Source: Nitrospira sp. (GTDB lineage Bacteria; Nitrospirota; Nitrospiria; Nitrospirales; Nitrospiraceae). Taken from it: 64,000 bases of DNA. The stretch is taken from positions 672,811-736,810 of the forward strand of contig CP092079.1 in assembly GCA_022226955.1 (NCBI GenBank). The letters run 5' to 3'. Positions 17,444-27,078 of the stretch are shown one piece after another (within the stretch, counting starts at the first letter, position 1; every line of letters starts with the position of its first letter). Under the pieces are notes generated by a model. It saw only the letters and a list, made by a program, of their open reading frames with translations. It was not told where the DNA came from and did no database searches. The position numbers and the translations under genes were made by a program.

Positions 17444-18280
17444 ATGGCTTGGTTCAAAAAGCAGAAAACGACGGTCTCTGAAGTGCCGCCGCGGTCCAAA
17501 GTGGCCGAGGGGATGTGGCTCAAGTGCAACCACTGCCGGGAAATTGTCTACCGCAAGGAAGTCGATCGAAATAACAAGGTGTGCCCGAAGTGCGACTACC
17601 ACTTCCCCATCTCTGTGATGGAACGGATTGCGTTGCTTGTCGATCTCGGGACGTTCAAGGAGTGGGATCCGGAGTTGGAAGCGAAGGACCCGCTGAATTT
17701 TCAAGATGCAAAATCCTATAAAGACCGGGTGAAGGCGCAGCAGGAAAAGACTGGGCGCAAAGACGCGTTGATGATCGGGGAAGGGTTGGTCGAGGGGCAG
17801 CCGGTCGTCTTCTGTGTGTTCGACTTCAGCTTTATGGGCGGCAGCATGGGATCGGTTGTTGGGGAAAAGTTTTGCCGGGCGGTGGATCGTGCGCTGGAAA
17901 AGAAGCTCCCTGTGGTCTTAGTGACGGCCTCAGGCGGCGCGCGCATGCAGGAAGGCATCCTCTCCTTGATGCAGATGGCGAAAACGTCGACGGCCGTGGC
18001 GAAGCTGGGTGAAGCCAAGGTGCCGTTTATCTCTATTCTGGCCGATCCAACGTTCGGGGGAGTGACGGCCAGCATCGCGATGTTGGGCGATGTCATCATT
18101 GCCGAGCCGAAGGCCTTGATCGGGTTTGCCGGCCCCCGGGTGATCGAACAGACGATCAAGCAGCAATTGCCCGATCAGTTTCAGCGAGCGGAGTTTCTTC
18201 TCGAACATGGGATGATCGATATGATCGTCGAGCGCAAACAGTTGAAAGAGACACTCAGCACTCTCGTTGCACATTTCTAG
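17444..18280 (+). CDS. accD: acetyl-CoA carboxylase carboxyltransferase subunit beta
   Basis: 278 residues. The N-terminal four-Cys zinc finger is intact (Cys28, Cys31, Cys47, Cys50). The crotonase-like body has [43 protein letters not shown] and [14 protein letters not shown]. With AccA it transfers the carboxyl group from biotin to acetyl-CoA to make malonyl-CoA for fatty acid synthesis. folC follows 28 bp later, a common accD-folC order. Confidence 0.97.
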   Translation: MAWFKKQKTTVSEVPPRSKVAEGMWLKCNHCREIVYRKEVDRNNKVCPKCDYHFPISVMERIALLVDLGTFKEWDPELEAKDPLNFQDAKSYKDRVKAQQEKTGRKDALMIGEGLVEGQPVVFCVFDFSFMGGSMGSVVGEKFCRAVDRALEKKLPVVLVTASGGARMQEGILSLMQMAKTSTAVAKLGEAKVPFISILADPTFGGVTASIAMLGDVIIAEPKALIGFAGPRVIEQTIKQQLPDQFQRAEFLLEHGMIDMIVERKQLKETLSTLVAHF

Positions 18281-18308
18281 TGCGGTGTATCCCTGCCCGG
18301 CCCAGTTC

Positions 18309-19604
18309 ATGACCTATTCATCTGCGATTGAGTATCTCTACGGGCTTCAGAAGCATGGCATTAAGCTGGGGCTTGAGACCATGCGGACGCTGTTGAGCCG
18401 GCTGGGCCATCCCGAGCGGCGGTTCAAAAGTCTGCACATCGGCGGCACGAACGGCAAAGGATCGACGGCGGCAATGGCAGCGGCCATGTTGCAGGCGGCT
18501 GGCTATCGCGTGGGATTGTACACCTCTCCGCATCTCGTCGATTTTCGTGAACGGATTCGAGTCAATCAGGCCATGATCGCTGAAGAACAGGTAGCGGAGC
18601 TGACTGAGCGGCTTCAGGCGAGTGTGCCGTCCGGTCTGACGCCAACATTCTTCGAGCTGACGACGGCGATGGCGTTCCTCCATTTTGCCGAGTCCGGCGT
18701 CGATGTGGCGGTGTTGGAAGTCGGGTTGGGCGGCCGGTTCGATGCGACGAATGTGGTGGAGCCAGCGGCCTGCGGGATTACCACGATTGCATTGGATCAT
18801 CAGGAACATCTCGGTGCGACCGAAGCAGCGATTGCGTTTGAGAAGGCCGGGATTATCAAGCCCGGTGTCCCGGTCGTGGTGGGCCGCATCGACGGGCCGG
18901 CCTGGGAGGTGATTCGTAAAACAGCGGCGGATCGCGGAGCGCCGCTCGCGCGATTGGGCGAGGACTTTCGTGCTGCCGGGACAGGGCCGAACGAGTTTTC
19001 TTATCGCGGGTATTCCAGGCAGCTCGATGGATTGACCTGCGCGCTCATCGGACGGCATCAACTGGACAACGCGGCATGCGCCATTGCGTTGCTCGATGCG
19101 GTCGAAGGGCGGGGGCTATCGGTTCAGGACGAAGCGGTGCGGCGAGGGCTGAAGTCGGTGCCGTGGGAAGGGCGGTTGGAAGTGGTGGAGCGAGGGCCGG
19201 TGCTCTTGCTTGACGGGGCCCACAACCCGGCTGCGGCCCACGTGCTGGCTGAATATTTGACGGAGTGGCGCGCGATGCGGCCGGAGTCTCGGGTGATTCT
19301 TATCCTGGGCATGATGCGCGACAAGGATCATGCGCGTTTCGTCGAGCCGCTGCACCGGCTAGTTTCTGAAGTTGTGCTGACACAGGTGGATATGGCCCGC
19401 TCGGCGTCGGTGCAGGAATTACGGGAGGCCGTTGGAACCCAGTTTCCCCAGTATCATGCCGCTCCATCCGCAGCGGATGCGCTTGTGTTGGCCAGGGCGC
19501 TGGCGACCGCACAAGATCTCATTTGTGTGACAGGATCGCTCATGCTGGTGGGCGAAGTCAAAGCGTTGGTCCGTGGCTGTGGCTTGTCTCCGCTCAGGGG
19601 TTAG
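18309..19604 (+). CDS. folC: folylpolyglutamate synthase / dihydrofolate synthase
   Basis: 431 residues from ATG 18309; an upstream in-frame start at 18267 would overlap accD. Mur-ligase fold: SLHIGGTNGKGSTAAM with P-loop 45-52, the Omega-loop SPHLVDFRERI, VLEVGLGGRFDATNVV, DGAHNPAA in the C-terminal domain, and TGSLMLVGEV. It adds glutamate to dihydropteroate and to folates using ATP. It lies between accD and lptD, with lptD starting 1 bp after the stop. Confidence 0.96.
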   Translation: MTYSSAIEYLYGLQKHGIKLGLETMRTLLSRLGHPERRFKSLHIGGTNGKGSTAAMAAAMLQAAGYRVGLYTSPHLVDFRERIRVNQAMIAEEQVAELTERLQASVPSGLTPTFFELTTAMAFLHFAESGVDVAVLEVGLGGRFDATNVVEPAACGITTIALDHQEHLGATEAAIAFEKAGIIKPGVPVVVGRIDGPAWEVIRKTAADRGAPLARLGEDFRAAGTGPNEFSYRGYSRQLDGLTCALIGRHQLDNAACAIALLDAVEGRGLSVQDEAVRRGLKSVPWEGRLEVVERGPVLLLDGAHNPAAAHVLAEYLTEWRAMRPESRVILILGMMRDKDHARFVEPLHRLVSEVVLTQVDMARSASVQELREAVGTQFPQYHAAPSAADALVLARALATAQDLICVTGSLMLVGEVKALVRGCGLSPLRG

Positions 19605-19605
19605 C

Positions 19606-22062
19606 ATGGTGCGTAGACGGGCATGGACAGCGGACAGGCTTTGTGTTCTTGTGACCGTTCTGCTCCTGTGTCTTCCCTGTTTTGTCTGGGCGAAATCCAA
19701 GTCTGTTGCTCCAAGCACGCCGGCATCCGGATCTCCTCCCCTCGATGTGACCGCCAATCGAATCGACTATCGTCAAGACCAAGATGTGTACGAGGCGGAT
19801 GGGTCCGTGGTGATCCAGCAAGGCGCTATGCGGCTGACGGCCGACCACGTGACGATCGAAGCCCTCACCGGCCTGGTGCGCGCATCGGGGCATGTGCATT
19901 TAACCGATCCGCAGGCCGATGTGACGACGGAGCGGATGGATTTCAATGTGAATACCGAGGCGGGCGTCATTACGCACGGACAGCTCTATGTGCCACAGTC
20001 CAACACGCTCGTGGGCGGACGCCTGCTTCAGCGGTTTTCCGAATATCACTACCGCGTGAAAGAGGGTGAGTTTACCAATTGCGATGCGCAGGATGGGGAG
20101 ATGCCGGCCTGGCGTTTCAAGTTCAAGGATATGGATTTGAACGTCGGAGACACGCTGGCCTTAAAAGGAGCGTGGTTGTGCGTCGCGGATGTGCCGGTCG
20201 TGCCGTTCCCGACGATCACCTATCCCTTGTCGAACCGGCGGAGCGGATTTCTGGTTCCTCAGGTGGGCTTCGATAGCCGCTTTGGCGTCCATTTTCAGGA
20301 CAGCTTCTACTGGGCGATTAACCCGAGTCAGGATTTGACCATTGCCCCGTCGTACTACAGCAAGCTCGGGTATGGAAGCGACTTTGAGTATCGCTATGTG
20401 ATCGATGAGAAATCCAGGGGGCAGTGGTATGTGAGTTATTTGCAGCAGACCTCGCTGCCGAACGTCACCGGGGTGGATCAGACCAGTAACGATGTGAAGC
20501 GCGCGCGTGCGATGATCGCCGGGGCACACACGCAGCAGTTTACCGACACGCTGTTGTTGCGGGGGAACCTCAATTTTGTCACCGACCCCAATTACCTTCA
20601 GCAGTTGAGTAACTCCGGCGCCCAGCGGGCCTTGCCCAGCAATGAGTCGAACGTGTTGTTGAATCAGCGGTTGCCGTACGGGAATGCGTACATCCTCGGC
20701 CAATACATGCAGCCGCTGCAGTTTGGAGGGAAAGATACCTTTCAGCGTTTGCCGGAGACGGGTTATACCTTGCCGAATGTTCCGCTCTTCAACTCGCCGT
20801 TTTTGTTTGGAATGGAAGGAGACTTCGTCAATTTTTATCGCGAAGAGGGGTTCACGTTAAATCGCGTGAATGTCGTGCCAGGGATTTCTACGGAGGTCAT
20901 TGACTTCGGACATATCGTGGGCGTGACGCCGCAGGCGAAGTTCCGCGAAGTCTACTATACGCGTGGCGTGCAATCCGATGCCTCACTCCATCGAGAGACC
21001 TTCTGGGCGGGAGTCGATGCCACGTCGAAGTTGAGCCGCAGGTTTGGGCTGGGTGGAGGAGGGAGTCTTCTTCACACGATTGAACCGACCGTCATGTATG
21101 AATATGTGCCGGGAACCGACCAGTCGAAGATCGCGCAGATCGATCAAATCGACGACCTGCCGAAGAAGAATCTGCTGACCTATGCGCTGCGCAATCGCTT
21201 ACTAGAGCATGATGGAACGAATACCTTCAACTGGCTCGATCTGACCATCGCGCAGAGTTACCATGCCGGAGCCGTCCAAACGAGAGCCCGCGATTTCGGC
21301 CCGGGCGCGACGCCGGCGCTGGGCTCCCTCACGCAGCCGTTGCAGCCTGCCACCGTCGCGATTCAAGGGAGAAAATTCTCCGACATATGGATGCGGGCTG
21401 TCATCGGCAATACGGCTCCGCAATTCACGCAAGCGCAACTGGCCGATCAGGCGTTCGGGCGGGGAGCCGGAAGCGCCGGGATGCAGCGACCATCGATCAA
21501 TCAGTATTTGACCGTCGATGCCTTTTTCGATCCCTATCGAGGGGAGTTGAGCCAGTGGAATACGGATCTCCGAGTTCAAGAATCGACCAATTGGTATCTC
21601 GAAGTCGGACAGCGGTATTCCAGGGACGGCAATCGCGCGCGGCGGGGCGATATCTGGAATCCCATTTCATTCAATGAAGTGTATGCTCCGACTTCTGAGA
21701 TCCAGTTTGCGACGGCGGGCGGCGGGTTCAGGACTCCCTGGGGATGGACGATTGGCGCGAAAGGGTACTACGATCTCAAGACGAAGAAGAGTCCTGAGTA
21801 TGATGTGGTCGCCTTGTATCAAAACCCATGCAAATGCTGGTCGCTTGGCCTGTTCTATCTTCAGTTTCCGGATCGGGCACAATACAACTTCATGTTGAAC
21901 TTGACCGGTATCGGCTGGACCGAGAATTTTGGAACCCAGGTGATGCGATCAATCTTGAGCCCGCTGTTGTGGGGCGAGCGCGGCTTGCCATGGGCCTCGC
22001 CGACTGGTCCTTACGGACGGTCGCAGTCCGGTGCGTCGACGGGTGGAATTCCTGGGCAATGA
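19606..22062 (+). CDS. lptD: LPS assembly outer-membrane protein
   Basis: 818 residues from ATG 19606. A signal peptide (about 1-32) is followed by an OstA-like beta-jellyroll (PLDVTANRIDYRQDQDVYEADG... MRLTADHVTIEALTGLVRASG) and a large C-terminal beta-barrel with alternating aromatic strands. Cys-Asp (FTNCDAQDGE) and CKCW near the C-terminus may provide the disulfides needed for function. LptD with LptE places lipopolysaccharide in the outer leaflet. Its presence marks an LPS-making diderm. It is 1 bp after folC, so probably co-transcribed. Confidence 0.93.
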   Translation: MVRRRAWTADRLCVLVTVLLLCLPCFVWAKSKSVAPSTPASGSPPLDVTANRIDYRQDQDVYEADGSVVIQQGAMRLTADHVTIEALTGLVRASGHVHLTDPQADVTTERMDFNVNTEAGVITHGQLYVPQSNTLVGGRLLQRFSEYHYRVKEGEFTNCDAQDGEMPAWRFKFKDMDLNVGDTLALKGAWLCVADVPVVPFPTITYPLSNRRSGFLVPQVGFDSRFGVHFQDSFYWAINPSQDLTIAPSYYSKLGYGSDFEYRYVIDEKSRGQWYVSYLQQTSLPNVTGVDQTSNDVKRARAMIAGAHTQQFTDTLLLRGNLNFVTDPNYLQQLSNSGAQRALPSNESNVLLNQRLPYGNAYILGQYMQPLQFGGKDTFQRLPETGYTLPNVPLFNSPFLFGMEGDFVNFYREEGFTLNRVNVVPGISTEVIDFGHIVGVTPQAKFREVYYTRGVQSDASLHRETFWAGVDATSKLSRRFGLGGGGSLLHTIEPTVMYEYVPGTDQSKIAQIDQIDDLPKKNLLTYALRNRLLEHDGTNTFNWLDLTIAQSYHAGAVQTRARDFGPGATPALGSLTQPLQPATVAIQGRKFSDIWMRAVIGNTAPQFTQAQLADQAFGRGAGSAGMQRPSINQYLTVDAFFDPYRGELSQWNTDLRVQESTNWYLEVGQRYSRDGNRARRGDIWNPISFNEVYAPTSEIQFATAGGGFRTPWGWTIGAKGYYDLKTKKSPEYDVVALYQNPCKCWSLGLFYLQFPDRAQYNFMLNLTGIGWTENFGTQVMRSILSPLLWGERGLPWASPTGPYGRSQSGASTGGIPGQ

Positions 22063-22143
22063 GAGAGCCGTTCCTGTGGCGTTCGGTATTCTGATCGCTG
22101 GAGACAGAGGATTGTTTCATGGGTGGAGGCGTCAGGCGCTCAT

Positions 22144-22173
22144 TTGACACCCTAAATAAGGGTGGGGTACGAT
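22144..22173 (+). promoter_or_regulatory. sigma-70-type promoter for trxA
   Basis: A perfect TTGACA (22144-22149) and a TACGAT -10 box (22168-22173) are separated by 18 bp. The start of transcription would fall near 22180, about 44 bp before the trxA start. Position and match are good; it is in the only sizeable gap between lptD and trxA. Confidence 0.6.
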
Positions 22174-22223
22174 GCATTTCTTGATTCTTATCGTCGGCAT
22201 CTTAGCTGAAGGAGGTTCCGGAC

Positions 22224-22571
22224 GTGGCTGGTGATACATTAAAAGTTGAAGATTCCACCTGGGACGCAGAGGTCATGAAGTCGAGTGATCTCGTCATGGT
22301 CGACTTTTGGGCGGTCTGGTGCGGGCCTTGCCAGATGGTGGCGCCGATTGTCGATGAGCTTTCGAAGGAATATGCCGGGAAACTGAAAGTGCTGAAGCTG
22401 AATACCGATGAAAACCCAGAAGTTGCGGGGCGGTATCAAGTGATGAGTATCCCGACCATTCTGTTTTTCAAGAACGGTCAGGTTGTCGAAAAGTTGGTGG
22501 GGGCGCGGCCGAAACGTCAGTTCAAAGAAACGATCGATTCCTTGCTGGCTCAGCACGCGGGGACCGCGTAG
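22224..22571 (+). CDS. trxA: thioredoxin
   Basis: 115 residues, GTG start with GGAGG 8 bp upstream. The active site is WCGPC (Cys33, Cys36) after VMVDFWAVW, and the cis-Pro is in [13 protein letters not shown]. This is a typical cytoplasmic thioredoxin that reduces protein disulfides. It is followed 21 bp later by recN, which may be read through from the trxA promoter. Confidence 0.97.
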   Translation: MAGDTLKVEDSTWDAEVMKSSDLVMVDFWAVWCGPCQMVAPIVDELSKEYAGKLKVLKLNTDENPEVAGRYQVMSIPTILFFKNGQVVEKLVGARPKRQFKETIDSLLAQHAGTA

Positions 22572-22592
22572 CGCGTCCGCACGCACGCAGCC

Positions 22593-24272
22593 ATGCTCAC
22601 CGAGCTGCGCATCGTCAATTTCGCCATTCTGGAAGAGCTCAGTCTGCGGTTTGAGCCTGGCTTTACCGTTCTCACCGGAGAAACAGGCGCCGGAAAATCC
22701 CTTCTCATTGATGCCATTGCCCTGCTGGTCGGCGGACGAGCGTCCGCCGACCAGATTCGTTTTGGGACGGAGGAAGCCTCGCTTGAGGCGGCATTTCGCC
22801 TGCCCGATCACCATCCGCTCCAAGCCCGTCTTCGCGATCAAGGAATCCTGGGCACCGCAGATTCAGAATTGATTGTGCGGCGGGTGATTGCCCGATCCGG
22901 GCGCAATCGAGTCTACTTAAACGGAGTCATGAGCTCGCTGCATGTCTTGGAAGAGCTCGGCGGCACGCTCGTCGACCTGCACGGGCAGCACGATCAGCAA
23001 TCGCTGTTGGCCGCGGCGGCACAGCGTAGTGTCGTGGATGCGTTTGGCAATCTTCAGGAGCGCTGTGCCGCTTATCGGCAAGGATATGAGGATTGGAAGG
23101 CGGCTTGCGAGGAGCGCGATCGATTGATTCGTGAATCCCAGAACCGGGTGCAGCGGGAAGAGTTACTGCGGTTCCAATGCGCTGAATTGGATGAAGCGGC
23201 GTTGCGCGAGGGAGAGGATGAAGAGCTGCACAATGAGCGGCGCCGGCTCAGTTCCTCGCAACAGATTGGCGCATTGGCTGCTGAGGCGCTGGAACGGATG
23301 AATGCGGAAGGGCAGGGTATCTTGGCGCAACTGGCACTGACCGAGCGTGCCGTGGGGCAACTGGTTCAGATTGATTCCACGGTCGCGGAGTTGACTCGAT
23401 TGACGGTTGAAGCGAAAGTGGTGTTGAAGGAGATGGCCGGGCAGCTGCGCGACTATGCTGAGCGAGTCGAAGCCGATCCTGCAAGGCTGGGTGTGATTGA
23501 GGATCGTCTGGCGGTCATCCAGAAACTGAAAAAGAAGTTTGGCGGATCGCTGGCGGGAGTGCTGGATGCTCATCGAAAGATCAAGGATGAGTTAGAGCAG
23601 TTGCAAGACTCCGATGGACAGCTGGCTAAGTTGCAGCAACGTGTGCATGAGCAAGCGGCCGGCTTGGCGTTGCTGGCGAGGCAATTGTTTCTGAAGCGCG
23701 GTGAGGAAGCCAAGCGCATGGTTAAAGTGGTGCGCCAGGAGCTTGAGGCGCTGAAAATGGGGCAGACGGTCTTTGAGATTCATGTGACCGCCGATGGCGC
23801 CGAGTCGGAGTTCGGTCCTGACGGGATTGATCAGGTGGAGTTTCGCCTTTCGACGAATGCAGGGGAGCCTGCGAAGCCTCTCTCAAAAGTTGCCTCAGGC
23901 GGGGAGTTGTCCAGAGTGATGCTCGCATTAAAAACAGTACTGGCAGAGCGGGATCGAGTTCCCGTGCTGATTTTCGACGAGATCGATACGGGCGTAGGCG
24001 GGGCGGTGGCTGCCGCGATTGGCAAGCGCCTTCGCGGATTAGGCCGCTATCATCAGGTGTTCTGTATTACCCACTTGCCTCAAGTCGCCGCGCAGGGGCA
24101 GCATCACCTCTGTGTCGAGAAGTCGCAGGAGGGGCATCGAACGGTGACAGCCGTGCGCCCACTGATTGGGCAAGGACGAGAGAACGAAATTGCTAGAATG
24201 TTAGGCGGACTGACCGTGACGAAGAAAGTTCGAGAAACGGCTGCGGAACTTATTGCCGATGCGGGGGAATGA
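22593..24272 (+). CDS. recN: DNA repair SMC-like ATPase
   Basis: 559 residues. Walker A GETGAGKS at 29-36, the VDLHGQHDQQSLL segment, a long central coiled coil (about 150-390), then the C-terminal ABC signature VASGGELSRVMLALK and Walker B VLIFDEIDTGVGG. RecN acts early in recombinational repair of double-strand breaks. Full length for the family. It is convergent with the HD-GYP gene. Confidence 0.96.
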   Translation: MLTELRIVNFAILEELSLRFEPGFTVLTGETGAGKSLLIDAIALLVGGRASADQIRFGTEEASLEAAFRLPDHHPLQARLRDQGILGTADSELIVRRVIARSGRNRVYLNGVMSSLHVLEELGGTLVDLHGQHDQQSLLAAAAQRSVVDAFGNLQERCAAYRQGYEDWKAACEERDRLIRESQNRVQREELLRFQCAELDEAALREGEDEELHNERRRLSSSQQIGALAAEALERMNAEGQGILAQLALTERAVGQLVQIDSTVAELTRLTVEAKVVLKEMAGQLRDYAERVEADPARLGVIEDRLAVIQKLKKKFGGSLAGVLDAHRKIKDELEQLQDSDGQLAKLQQRVHEQAAGLALLARQLFLKRGEEAKRMVKVVRQELEALKMGQTVFEIHVTADGAESEFGPDGIDQVEFRLSTNAGEPAKPLSKVASGGELSRVMLALKTVLAERDRVPVLIFDEIDTGVGGAVAAAIGKRLRGLGRYHQVFCITHLPQVAAQGQHHLCVEKSQEGHRTVTAVRPLIGQGRENEIARMLGGLTVTKKVRETAAELIADAGE

Positions 24273-24293
24273 CGAGTCTAGACAGCGTGTCTT

Positions 24294-25448
24294 CTACAAG
24301 CTGGAGACGCCGGTCGATGTAGTCGCAATGGCCATTGCTGCAAGCGACGCCTTACATTCGGATGCGACCTGGGCAAATTGATCCACCAACATAGGATCGA
24401 AGTACGTGTTGGCCTGAAGCGCGATTTGCTGAATGGCGTGATCAACCGAGAGCGGCGACCGCCCTGGGGCTTCCGCCGTCAGATGATCGAACGTCTGGGC
24501 AATACTGACAATTCTAGCCAGCAGAGGAATTCCTTCTCCTTGAAGCCCATGCGGATACCCCGATCCGTCCCACCGCTCGTGATGATAGGAAATGACCTGG
24601 CCAACCTCGGCTGGATATCCCAGGGGGAGAATCATCCGCGCACCTGTCTCGCAATGCTCTTTTGAAAGGGCGCTTTCTCCAGGCGGGAGGAGCAGCTCCT
24701 CTAAAAAGTGATAGCTGGGAAGGCTGACTTTGCCGATGTCGTGCAGAAAGGCTCCAATAGCCAAAGACTTTTGTTCTTCCAGGGTTAGGCTGAGGCGATT
24801 GGCGAGCAACGTGGCGTAGAAGCTGACGCGGCTGCAATGATTCAGCAATTGCCGGTCTTTGGCTTCCATGAGATCTAAGAGCAGTGGGAGAAGACTGTCT
24901 GATCCTGGCGAGCCATCTTGCTCCTCTCGTTTTCCAATTGAAAAATAGCTGATTCTGAGCGCGTCCCAGGCACGTTGTCCCTCTGCATCGCCGGCCCATA
25001 AAGCAGTCGAATTGTTCAGGACTTTCCGGAGAAGATCCAAGCGTTGTTTTTTCTCAAGGGTTTGGCTGATGAGGGAAATTAGTTCTGTGATATTAAATGG
25101 CTTGAGTAGATAGCCCGCCGCTCCATGCCGAATGCCTTCCATCGCGGATTTGAGGCTTCCATAGCCGGTAATGATGATCACTTCGATATCGGCATGATCC
25201 TGTTTAATATCTTGCAGAAGGTCGATGCCCTGGCGATCAGGGAGTTTCTGATCCAGTGTAATGAGATCGACGGATTCATGCCTCAAGACGTCGAGGGCGG
25301 CCTGTGCGTTATCGGCCGAATGGATGTTAAAAAATGGCCGCAAGATGACTTTGAGCGCATCGCGCGGTCCGGCTTCGTCATCCACGATCAGAACCGTTGG
25401 CTTTGTTTGGGATCCGGGTTGAGAAATTATTGTATTCATAATGCTCAT
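24294..25448 (-). CDS. response regulator with HD-GYP cyclic-di-GMP phosphodiesterase domain
   Basis: 384 residues from ATG 25448, preceded by GGGGG; in-frame starts at 25478 and 25439 also exist. The receiver domain (about 17-130) has the acidic pair IVDDE, phospho-acceptor Asp66 and Lys at YLLKP. After a linker, an HD-GYP domain (about 195-370) shows LHDIGK (His236, Asp237), HCETGARM and HHERWDGSGYPHG (289-301). Such RpfG-type proteins hydrolyse c-di-GMP when phosphorylated. It has its own likely sigma-54 promoter and follows the sigma-54 activator gene on the same strand. Confidence 0.93.
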   Translation of the reverse strand: MSIMNTIISQPGSQTKPTVLIVDDEAGPRDALKVILRPFFNIHSADNAQAALDVLRHESVDLITLDQKLPDRQGIDLLQDIKQDHADIEVIIITGYGSLKSAMEGIRHGAAGYLLKPFNITELISLISQTLEKKQRLDLLRKVLNNSTALWAGDAEGQRAWDALRISYFSIGKREEQDGSPGSDSLLPLLLDLMEAKDRQLLNHCSRVSFYATLLANRLSLTLEEQKSLAIGAFLHDIGKVSLPSYHFLEELLLPPGESALSKEHCETGARMILPLGYPAEVGQVISYHHERWDGSGYPHGLQGEGIPLLARIVSIAQTFDHLTAEAPGRSPLSVDHAIQQIALQANTYFDPMLVDQFAQVASECKASLAAMAIATTSTGVSSL

Positions 25449-25474
25449 GTACCCCCAACTATATAACCTGTCAA

Positions 25475-25488
25475 GCAATACTCGTTCC
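25475..25488 (-). promoter_or_regulatory. candidate sigma-54 (-24/-12) promoter of the HD-GYP gene
   Basis: Read on the minus strand the sequence is GG, ten bases (AACGAGTATT), then GC, within AGGAACGAGTATTGCTT, close to the consensus GGCACG-N4-TTGC. The -12 GC is 27 bp upstream of ATG 25448, leaving room for a short leader that contains the GGGGG ribosome site. A gene for a sigma-54 activator is immediately upstream on the same strand. Confidence 0.6.
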
Positions 25489-25530
25489 TTTTCAGGTGCT
25501 TACTTGGGATGGCAATCCGCAGGGGGGTGT

Positions 25531-25578
25531 CTACGTAGAAAGTCTATATGTAGATTGCTTGAACGTTTGACTACGTAG
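25531..25578. promoter_or_regulatory. paired palindromes, probable enhancer sites for a sigma-54 activator
   Basis: Two copies of the 8-bp palindrome CTACGTAG lie at 25531-25538 and 25571-25578, exactly 40 bp apart, about four helical turns. A related CTATATGTAG lies between them at 25543-25552. They are some 45-100 bp upstream of the candidate -24/-12 promoter, the normal place for activator binding. They sit between the stop of the activator gene and the promoter it may control. Confidence 0.5.
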
Positions 25579-25640
25579 AGGGTGGGTGGGGGAGAGAGGC
25601 GATTGTGTTGAAAATAACGCGGTAGATATAAATGGATGTG

Positions 25641-27056
25641 TTATTCCTGCACAGGTGGCTCTGATTCTTGACTGCTCCCATTGTCCGGTCGACCGATTCC
25701 TAAGGTATCCATTCGGTATTTCAGCATGCGCCGACTGATTCCTAAGAGATTGGCGGCATGGGTCTGGACGTAGTTGGTTCGCTTTAGTGCATCGAGGATA
25801 ATTTCGCGCTCGAATTCCATGACAGCTTTTTCGAGCGACATACGGCCGGCGAGCGTATCGTCGCGGAGTGAGGATGATCGCGAGTCGCTTTTCAGAATAG
25901 TCGGCAAATGCTCTTGGGTGATCTGGGGGCAATTCTGTGACCAGATAAAGGCTTGTTCGATAATATTTTCCATTTCACGGACATTGCCTGGCCAAGGGTA
26001 GCGAGTGAGCATTTCCAGCGCTTCTTTTCCGAATTCGATGTGCGGACGTTTCTCTTCCTCAACTCGCTTGGCCAAGAAATGCTTGGCGAGCAGGGGAATA
26101 TCTTCGCCACGTTCTCGGAGCGGAGGGAGAAACAGCGAAATGACATTGATGCGGTAGTACAGATCTTCTCGGAATTGTCCCTTGCGCACCATCTCTTCAA
26201 GATTTCGGTTAGTCGCGGCAACGATCCGGACATCGACCTTGATCGATTGGACGCCGCCGATCCTCGTAAACTCCCGTTCTTGGAGAACTCTCAAAAGCTT
26301 GGCCTGGGTCATGGCGCTGAGATCGCCGATTTCGTCTAGAAACAAGGTGCCAGTGTTGGCGAGTTCAAACTGGCCGACACGTCTAGCGGTAGCATCCGTA
26401 AAGGAACCTTTTTCATGGCCGAACAGTTCGCTCTCAATGAGCGTCTCCGGAAGGGCCGCGCAATTCAGCGCAATAAAGGGGCGATCGCGTCGGCCGCTGT
26501 TGTAGTGAAGGGCTTTTGCGACGAGCTCTTTTCCGGTTCCGCTTTCGCCGGTAATCAGCACCGTGGTCCGGCTGTCCGCGACTTGCTCGATCTTCGCGTA
26601 GATTTCCTGCATCCCCTGGCTCTTGCCGATGAGGTTGTGGAAGGCATAGCGCTGGACGACTTGCGCCCTGAGCTGTTTCACTTCGCGTTCGAGCGCCTGC
26701 GAACTGAGCGCCCGGTCGACGACAATGCGTAATTCTTCGACGTCGAAGGGTTTGGATAAATAGTCGGCGGCGCCCAGCTTCATCGCATCGACGGCGGTTT
26801 TGACGGATTTCGTGCCTGTGAGCATAATCACTGGAGTTATCCGGCTTTCTGCCCGAAGCGTTTCCAGCACGGCCAATCCGTCGGTGCCCGGGAGAATGAC
26901 ATCGAGCAGAACCAGATCGGGCCCTTCTTTTCTGAAGGTATCAAGGCCTTCCTGCGCATCCGCGGCCTGGAAGATTTCGTAGCTGGGCTCAAGCACCATC
27001 TTCAGCGAAGTTCGGACGCGGGCTTCGTCGTCGATCAAGAGAACGCGTTTTTTCAT
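25641..27056 (-). CDS. sigma-54-dependent response regulator (NtrC family)
   Basis: 471 residues from ATG 27056. The receiver domain has LLIDDEARV and phospho-acceptor Asp52. The AAA+ domain has Walker A GESGTGKE (170-177), Walker B LFLDEIGD (238-245) and RIVAATNRNLEE. A Fis-type helix-turn-helix is at the C-terminus (HAANLLGISRRMLKYRMD). The sigma-54 contact loop reads GSFTDA (217-222) in place of the usual GAFTGA; GAFTDA-type loops occur in some functional members, so activity is not excluded. The histidine kinase gene lies 22 bp upstream. It probably drives the HD-GYP gene. Confidence 0.94.
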   Translation of the reverse strand: MKKRVLLIDDEARVRTSLKMVLEPSYEIFQAADAQEGLDTFRKEGPDLVLLDVILPGTDGLAVLETLRAESRITPVIMLTGTKSVKTAVDAMKLGAADYLSKPFDVEELRIVVDRALSSQALEREVKQLRAQVVQRYAFHNLIGKSQGMQEIYAKIEQVADSRTTVLITGESGTGKELVAKALHYNSGRRDRPFIALNCAALPETLIESELFGHEKGSFTDATARRVGQFELANTGTLFLDEIGDLSAMTQAKLLRVLQEREFTRIGGVQSIKVDVRIVAATNRNLEEMVRKGQFREDLYYRINVISLFLPPLRERGEDIPLLAKHFLAKRVEEEKRPHIEFGKEALEMLTRYPWPGNVREMENIIEQAFIWSQNCPQITQEHLPTILKSDSRSSSLRDDTLAGRMSLEKAVMEFEREIILDALKRTNYVQTHAANLLGISRRMLKYRMDTLGIGRPDNGSSQESEPPVQE

Positions 27057-27078
27057 GGCTGGACTTTCCACCGTACTC

